This document shows positions 1 through 4,400 of a stretch of DNA of 5,530 bases, piece after piece (the first letter of the stretch is position 1; each line of letters opens with the position of its first letter). The stretch is taken from NCBI GenBank assembly GCA_013335235.1, contig JAAXVZ010000104.1, positions 1 through 5,530 of the forward strand. The letters are read 5' to 3'. Position numbers and translations under genes: made by a program. The stretch comes from Nanobdellota archaeon. GTDB lineage: Archaea > Nanobdellota > Nanobdellia > Woesearchaeales > GW2011-AR15. Under the pieces are notes generated by a model, which was not told the origin of the DNA, did no database searches, and saw only the letters and a list, made by a program, of their open reading frames with translations.

Positions 1-13
1 GATGCGGCTCCCC

Positions 14-42
14 TTGACAAAGGTTAACGTGCGAGTTATCAT
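14..42 (+). promoter_or_regulatory. Sigma70-like promoter of the toxin-antitoxin operon
   Basis: A perfect -35 hexamer TTGACA (14-19) is followed after exactly 17 bases by TATCAT (37-42), which matches the -10 consensus at 5 of 6 positions. Transcription would be expected to start about 7 bases further on, at or next to the GTG start codon at 49. No Shine-Dalgarno sequence is visible before that GTG, which fits a leaderless message. The promoter assignment rests on consensus matching only. Confidence 0.6.
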
Positions 43-48
43 ATCGCA
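30..48. promoter_or_regulatory. Candidate operator: inverted repeat over the -10 box
   Basis: TGCGA (30-34) and TCGCA (44-48) form perfect 5-base inverted arms separated by 9 bases. The repeat covers the -10 hexamer and ends directly before the toxin start codon. HigA-type antitoxins, alone or with toxin, usually repress their own operon by binding inverted repeats over the promoter. The position fits that role, but no binding site of this particular family is recognised. Confidence 0.4.
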
Positions 49-405
49 GTGGGTAAGGCGATAAAATTTTACAGAATGGCTGACGGCAAATGCCCGGTGC
101 AGGAGTTTCTCGATTCTTTGCCGGGGAAGGCGGCGCAGAAAGTTGCCTGGACATTAAACCTGATCGAGGACCTCGACGTTGTACCGTCAATGCATTTCAA
201 GAAGCTCGTCAACACTGAGGAGATCTGGGAGTGCAGGGCACAGCTGGGCTGTAACGCATACCGGCTATTCTGCTTCTTCGATGGTCATTCTTTAGTTGTA
301 CTTACCCATGGCTTGGTAAAAAAGACGCAGAAGACGCCACAAAGGGAGATTGAGAGAGCGGAGGCATACAGAAGGGATTATTTGCAGAGGAGGTTGAAAA
401 AATGA
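49..405 (+). CDS. higB: HigB-like (Gp49/RelE superfamily) toxin, mRNA interferase
   Basis: This is a 118-residue basic protein of the phage-derived Gp49-like/HigB toxin family, whose members cleave mRNA, usually at the ribosome, when their antitoxin is lost. Family signatures are visible in order: an N-terminal PVQEFLDSLP segment (16-25), the WECR-x(7)-YRLF core (60-74, normally WELR-x-YRIF) and the C-terminal HGLVKKTQKTP-x-EI-x-A block (87-104), followed by a Lys/Arg-rich tail. The length is normal for the family and nothing is truncated. The GTG at 49 is the only usual start between the in-frame stop at 25-27 and the conserved region. It has no Shine-Dalgarno sequence and lies where transcription should begin. 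The stop overlaps the antitoxin start by 4 bases. The family call is firm. Activity and cleavage specificity are inferred from the family. Confidence 0.9.
   Translation: MGKAIKFYRMADGKCPVQEFLDSLPGKAAQKVAWTLNLIEDLDVVPSMHFKKLVNTEEIWECRAQLGCNAYRLFCFFDGHSLVVLTHGLVKKTQKTPQREIERAEAYRRDYLQRRLKK
386..393 (+). promoter_or_regulatory. Strong ribosome binding site of the antitoxin
   Basis: AGAGGAGG lies inside the 3' end of the toxin gene, 8 bases before the antitoxin ATG at 402. The toxin start has no such site. The contrast would favour antitoxin synthesis over toxin synthesis from the same message, as a toxin-first operon needs. Confidence 0.75.
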
Positions 406-677
406 GTGACCTGAAAAAATATGTCCAGGAAAGGAAGAAAAGAGACGTTATCTTTGCAGAAGGCTATGACGAAGGGTATGAGCAGTTCAAGATCGGCGTT
501 ATGCTCAAGCAAGCCCGTGAGTCCGCAGGCATGACACAGGAAGAGCTCGCCCGGAGACTGAAGACAAAGAAGACCGCCATTTCCCGGATCGAGAATCATG
601 CGGAAGATGTCAAGCTTTCAACCTTGGAGAAGGTAGCGCATGCCCTCGGCAAGCGGCTGGAAGTAAAAATCGCCTGA
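402..677 (+). CDS. higA: HigA-like XRE-family antitoxin
   Basis: This 91-residue DNA-binding antitoxin is the cognate partner of the upstream toxin. It should neutralise the toxin by direct binding and repress the shared promoter. The N-terminal third (1-30) is charged, with a repeated Glu-Gly-Tyr pattern (EGYDEGYE, 20-27), and probably contacts the toxin. Residues 33-88 form a Cro/C1-type helix-turn-helix: a first helix LKQARESAG, a second helix MTQEELARRL (44-53) and a recognition helix around TAISRIEN (58-65), followed by the typical LSTLEKVAHALGKRLEV end. The ATG overlaps the toxin stop codon as ATGA, so the two are translationally coupled, and the start has its own strong ribosome binding site. 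Length and toxin-first order are normal for HigBA-type modules. The family is clear; the toxin pairing follows from adjacency. Confidence 0.92.
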   Translation: MSDLKKYVQERKKRDVIFAEGYDEGYEQFKIGVMLKQARESAGMTQEELARRLKTKKTAISRIENHAEDVKLSTLEKVAHALGKRLEVKIA

Positions 678-698
678 GGCCATCATAAGGTGTGACTG

Positions 699-756
699 CG
701 CCCACCCGCTTGGGCGGCCTCTCCTTGTGGCAGGGCCAGAGAGGCCCCTTCGGCCT
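699..756. terminator. Cluster of three GC-rich hairpins after higA; possible terminator or attenuator
   Basis: Three perfect stems follow the antitoxin stop by about 20 bases. CGCCCA (699-704) pairs with TGGGCG (711-716). GGCCTCTC (716-723) pairs with GAGAGGCC (739-746) and encloses a further TGGC/GCCA stem (728-731 with 735-738). AGGCC (742-746) pairs with GGCCT (752-756). The last stem shares bases with the second, so those two cannot form together. No run of T follows, so this is not a classical intrinsic terminator. It may stop RNA polymerase with Rho, protect the 3' end, or be an extragenic palindromic repeat. Confidence 0.4.
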
Positions 757-772
757 GAACTTAACAGTTGCA

Positions 773-797
773 ATAGCATGAAACTATGCTGAGCTAT
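773..797. repeat. Nested inverted repeat in the intergenic region
   Basis: AGCAT (775-779) and ATGCT (786-790) form a short stem, extended to 6 pairs by a G-T pair. ATAGC (773-777) can also pair with GCTAT (793-797). This could be a small hairpin or a protein binding site. Nothing links it to a known regulator. Confidence 0.3.
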
Positions 798-887
798 CAG
801 CCTGAATGTAACATCATAAAAAGCCAAGTCTCTTCCTCAAAGCTGTAATAGTTGCGCCATATTGCAATTTTCAAGTATCGTTTCAAA

Positions 888-916
888 GTGACATTTCCAG
901 AAAAGAAAGATATTCT
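888..916 (+). promoter_or_regulatory. Candidate distal promoter of the two-gene unit
   Basis: GTGACA (888-893, 5 of 6 matches to the -35 consensus) is followed after 17 bases by TATTCT (911-916, 4 of 6 matches to the -10 consensus). A transcript from here would have a leader of roughly 95 bases before the ATG at 1019. The match is moderate, and chance occurrence in A+T-rich DNA is quite possible. Confidence 0.3.
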
Positions 917-962
917 ATAAGTTTGGCCGTAAAATGATAGGGGCAAGCATCTCAGGCAGAGC

Positions 963-989
963 TTTTTGAACAGGGATATAAGGTATAAT
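963..989 (+). promoter_or_regulatory. Candidate proximal promoter with perfect -10 box
   Basis: A perfect TATAAT lies at 984-989, 29 bases before the start codon at 1019. The -35 region is poor: TTTTTG at 963-968 gives a spacing of only 15 bases, and no better hexamer is present. A weak -35 with a strong -10 suggests low basal expression or dependence on an activator. The 12-base palindrome ATTTTATAAAAT (988-999) lies over the expected start point and could be an operator. Confidence 0.45.
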
Positions 990-1004
990 TTTATAAAATC
1001 ACAC

Positions 1005-1010
1005 AGGAGG
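1005..1010 (+). promoter_or_regulatory. Strong ribosome binding site
   Basis: AGGAGG lies 8 bases before the ATG at 1019. This is optimal spacing and fixes the start of the 133-residue protein. Confidence 0.85.
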
Positions 1011-1018
1011 CCAGTCCA

Positions 1019-1420
1019 ATGGATGTTCAACCTGACCTCGCATCAACAGTTATTTCAGTTATAGTTCCTTTCTTGATAAAAGGAGGGGAAGAGATCGCAA
1101 AGGGTGTGGGAAAGGAGCTTTTGGATCTCGTCAAGAGCCTTTTTACATCAGCTAAGGACAAGGCGATAGTCCAGGAACTGGAGCAAAAACCAGAGGACCA
1201 GAGAGTTCAGGGTAAGGCTGAACTGAAACTGGCTGAGCTCATAGAAAACAGGCCAGATGTAGCAGAGCAGATTAATAAAATACTTCCCAAGGCACAATCA
1301 GAAGTGGAAAGGGTTACAATTTTAATCAGAAACAGCAAGAATGTAATTGTTTCAAGTCAGATTTCGGCAGGGGGTGATATCACAGTGGGTGATACCTTCC
1401 AGCCTAAAAAACATGAGTGA
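1019..1420 (+). CDS. Small putative membrane-active effector with C-terminal amyloid-signalling-like motif (Bell-like)
   Basis: This 133-residue protein is not matched to a named family with certainty. Residues 8-20 form a hydrophobic segment (LASTVISVIVPFL) followed by KGG and an amphipathic stretch to about 42. Residues 46-98 are charged and helical, with a pattern EL-x(3)-PED-x(n)-L-AELIENRPDVAEQI that I recall from short helical proteins next to bacterial NLR-type receptors. Residues 99-125 change character to an Ile/Val/Ser/Gly/Asp-rich beta-prone motif ending GGDITVGD, then a short polar tail. A hydrophobic N-terminal helical domain plus a C-terminal motif is the plan of the Bell effectors, analogues of the fungal pore-forming HeLo/HELLP proteins, which disrupt membranes once the motif is templated into an amyloid-like state. 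The next gene overlaps by 8 bases and begins with the same motif. The coding call is firm because of the ribosome binding site. The function is inference. Confidence 0.88.
   Translation: MDVQPDLASTVISVIVPFLIKGGEEIAKGVGKELLDLVKSLFTSAKDKAIVQELEQKPEDQRVQGKAELKLAELIENRPDVAEQINKILPKAQSEVERVTILIRNSKNVIVSSQISAGGDITVGDTFQPKKHE
1325..1378 (+). other. Amyloid-signalling-like motif, C-terminal copy in the small protein
   Basis: These bases encode residues 103-120 of the small protein, IRNSKNVIVSSQISAGGD, followed by ITVGD. The segment alternates hydrophobic and polar residues and carries two hydrophobic-x-hydrophobic-Gly units (ISAG and ITVG) that resemble the RHIM core. It aligns without gaps to residues 9-26 of the next protein with 10 of 18 positions identical. 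Which published motif family it belongs to cannot be decided by eye. Confidence 0.65.
1370..1391 (+). promoter_or_regulatory. Internal ribosome binding site with alternative GTG start for the giant gene
   Basis: GGGGGTGAT (1370-1378) matches the full anti-Shine-Dalgarno complement GGAGGTGAT at 8 of 9 positions. It lies 10 bases before an in-frame GTG (1389-1391) and 34 bases before the ATG at 1413. The same bases encode the Gly-Gly-Asp of the upstream motif. It may load ribosomes for the giant gene, either at the GTG or by coupling to the ATG. It could also be a by-product of the Gly-Gly-Asp codons. Confidence 0.35.
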
Positions 1421-4400
1421 CAAACCAGAGATATCCATCAGTGAAAGCAGCAATGTCATAGCGAATAGCAATATCAACGTTGGGGGAGACTTTATTGGCC
1501 CAGGCGGACAAAAAGTAACCATCAATCCGTCGTGGTCTCCAGCAGTTGTTGAGTCAGCAACGAAAGAGATATACACTCGCCTATCCCCAATACTGAAGAG
1601 AAGAGCTATCGACGAAGAACGGTCACGTGACGAAATCAAGGCTCTTGCCGAAGATGTCTCGGCAGAAGGTAGTTTCCTTGCCTTTGCCGAGTCTCATGCA
1701 CGTGCCGAGGTGTTCTATTGGGCTGCTCGTCTTTACGCATCGCAACCGGAGAATGCTCAGGATTATCTGTATACCTGTCTTAAAGTCGACCATCATTTTG
1801 ATGTAAGTATTGCAAATTCTCTTATATTGGATAATAAAGGCGACACGGATGGCGCACTTCAGATACTCCGAGACATAGATAATGCCGAAGCGCACTCTAC
1901 TCTTTTTTCAATACTCACTCGTAGAAGGGGCAGAGATCTGGCCCTTTCTTGGCTTGATTCACAGATAGAGCACAATGATCCGGGCTTTATGACAGGCTTA
2001 GGCTGGTTTAATGTTGCTGTAGCACTATCACAAGAGGACAATTGGGAGGGATCTGCAGAGATCCTCGCAAGAGTTAATGAGTCTGCTGAAGAATGGCCTG
2101 ACTTGGCATTTCTTGAAGGAATAGTCAATGTGGCATTGATGCTGCCTGTTGCTCACCGTGCTGGAGTTCTCCGCATGGCGCTATTTCATTCCTCTATTCG
2201 TCCGACATGGGGCACTCAGACTGAAACACATAGGCACCATGCAGCAAAGTGTTTTCAGCGTGCAGAAAGATTAATGAAAGAGATTGACGTCCCAGAGCGA
2301 ATACAGGCTGGTAATATTTGGCAACTCTGGTTGAGACTTACAGATCCAGACCCTGTAGTTGCTGAAGCGGCGCTAAAGGAAGTGCAGGATGGTATGAACG
2401 ATATTCGGAAGGCAGTAGAACTAGTTCCGTTCACACGCACATTTGAAATTCCTTTTAACCCTGACCCGTTGAGACGTTATTTAGAAGATCGCAGGGTTAC
2501 TGGAGGTCTGAACGGCAGGGAAATAATTGCGGATGTTCTACTGAAGAAGTCTCTCTTATCTCCTCGTGATTTTGCAAAATTATTGGAGCAGGAGGAAGAG
2601 CGATTTGCTGAGGTCGTGTCGCGCTCAACTATTGCAGGATGGCTCATTGAAGCTCTTGTTGCTGATACCCAGATTGAAAAAGCCCGCCACACATTAGAAA
2701 AAAGACGAACCGATCTCTCTGACGACTACAATCGTCTTGAGGCCAAAATTCTTAAACATGAAGGAAAAGATCCAAGGCAGAAACTTGAAGAAATCTATCA
2801 TCAGAGTAACAGGCTAATCGATTTGAAGAACCTGATCGGTTATTTAGGGACGGCTGAAGATTGGACCGCTCTCAGACCCTTGAGTGAAAAGCTCTTTCAG
2901 CTCGATCCCACGCCGGACAGTGCCAAACAGCTCATACAATGCCTTTTTAATTTTCCAAACGGCGCTGCATCCGTAATCGCTTTTTTTGATGAGCACCAAG
3001 AGGTCGTTAACTGGGGGGCGGACCTTTTGTCAAAAAAGGCGTGGGCTCTATTTGATTCAGGGCGTTTGGCAGAAGCACTGGTGATCAACGATAGGCTGTT
3101 AAGTGAACGCTTTTCTGCAGATGATCTCCATCTGGATCTTAACATTGCCTTGCAGTCTGGTAACTGGGAGCGTTTCCCCCTTATTGTAGACAAGGCTTGG
3201 GATAGACGCGAAGACCATGACCCAAACACTTTATTGCGCCTTGCCACGATCGCTGCCGAAGCAGACGTAACTGCCCAGAGAGCTATGGATTTTGCGAAAT
3301 TGGCTGTAGAAAATGATCCAGACAGCGCAGGCACTCTTCTTCAAGCATATGGCCTCGCCTTACATCTCGGAAGGGAGGGCGATGTTGAAGCTGACTGGCT
3401 TGCCCGCGCGATTCAGCTTTCGCCGCCGGAAGGTCCGGTAAGACAAGTTGATATCCGCACCGTTGTTGAAAAGATCATCCCTGCTCATCGTGAACGGATA
3501 GACCATGTTGAAAATAGCATTCATAAAGGGGAAATCCCCTTGCATGGGGCTGCGAGCATCCTGAACCTTCCACTTTCAGCATTTCTCATCGACCTCCCGA
3601 AGATCAATGCTGAACAACAAGATGGTAGAAAGATAGTCATTATTCCGATTGTTTCGGGTCAAAGATCTCCCGTAGAGGTGCAGAAGGACTGGACTATCGG
3701 ACTGGATATCACATCAATTATGGTGCTTTGCTACATTGATTTGCTGCCAGAGGCACTTAGTGCTTTTAATAAAGTAGTTTTGGCACCTGATACCATGATG
3801 CTTTTACTTGAAGAGCGACGCCATGTCCGTTTCCAGCAGCCTTCACGCGCAAAAGATGCAGAGGAAATTAATAGTCAGATTGACCGAGGACTTCTCCGGA
3901 TAGAACAGTCGGAGGTTAAGCCTCCAGAGTGGCTTGAAAATGAAGTGGGACACGATCTTGCTGAACTCCTGGAGACAGCGAGAAAATTATCCGGCAGGGT
4001 GATTTTGCCATCTTCTATTAATAGGATTGGAACGTACATTGAAGGTAAAGCTGATCTCAGAGAGTACCAAGAGATTGTTCTCCCCATCAGAGCCTTTATC
4101 CGATTGCTAAATGAAAAAGGTTATATTGATCCAGCTCTCTATAAACGATCTGATGACTATCTTGCAATAATTGACCATGCAGAAGCTGAGGCAGCGCCCT
4201 CAAACAGCCTTGACGGCCCCTTATATCTCGATTCTCTATCGTTGACTTATCTTCAATATGCTGGCATTTTGCAGGCTGTTTGCATATCAGGATTAGATAT
4301 GCGCGTACATCATACCATAAGACAAGAGATGGCTTCCTTGATAAACGCTGCGCAAGAAGGTGAACGGCGTGCTGATATTCTTGATAAGATAAGGGTAACG

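Larger units (their letters stand above)
678..1018. other. Intergenic region between the two operons
   Basis: No convincing gene lies in these 341 bases. The left part (to about 756) is GC-rich and packed with inverted repeats. The rest is more A+T-rich and holds a small inverted repeat at 773-797, two candidate promoters (888-916 and around 984-989) and the ribosome binding site of the next gene. Open frames on the minus strand here (for example 797-1030) have no ribosome binding site and no recognisable domain, and are left out. The change in composition could mark a junction between separately acquired pieces, but no target-site duplication or attachment site is visible. Confidence 0.7.

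Noticed and set aside
378..599. Minus-strand open frame over the toxin-antitoxin junction
   Set aside because: It is antisense to the conserved end of the toxin and to the antitoxin helix-turn-helix, with no supporting signals.
699..756. CRISPR array or tRNA gene in the hairpin-rich stretch
   Set aside because: There are no regularly spaced direct repeats, no cloverleaf arrangement, and the region is too short for either.
797..1030. Minus-strand open frame of 77 codons in the intergenic region
   Set aside because: It has no ribosome binding site and no recognisable domain, its composition is odd, and its start lies inside the well-supported + strand gene at 1019 and covers its promoter region.
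1413..1500. The two motif-coding segments as a recent DNA duplication
   Set aside because: The codons differ at many positions and the similarity is at the protein level, so shared function is a better explanation than recent duplication.
1500..1520. GPGGQKVTI (residues 29-37) as a nucleotide-binding P-loop
   Set aside because: The GxxxxGK[S/T] spacing is not met, and no Walker B or sensor motifs follow. GGLIESTGMKS (1117-1127) was rejected for the same reason.
2897..3334. Minus-strand open frame of 145 codons
   Set aside because: It lies fully antisense to the continuous giant gene, is rich in Ser, Arg and Ala as frame shadows are, and shows no domain. The same holds for the other minus-strand frames between 1352 and 4828.
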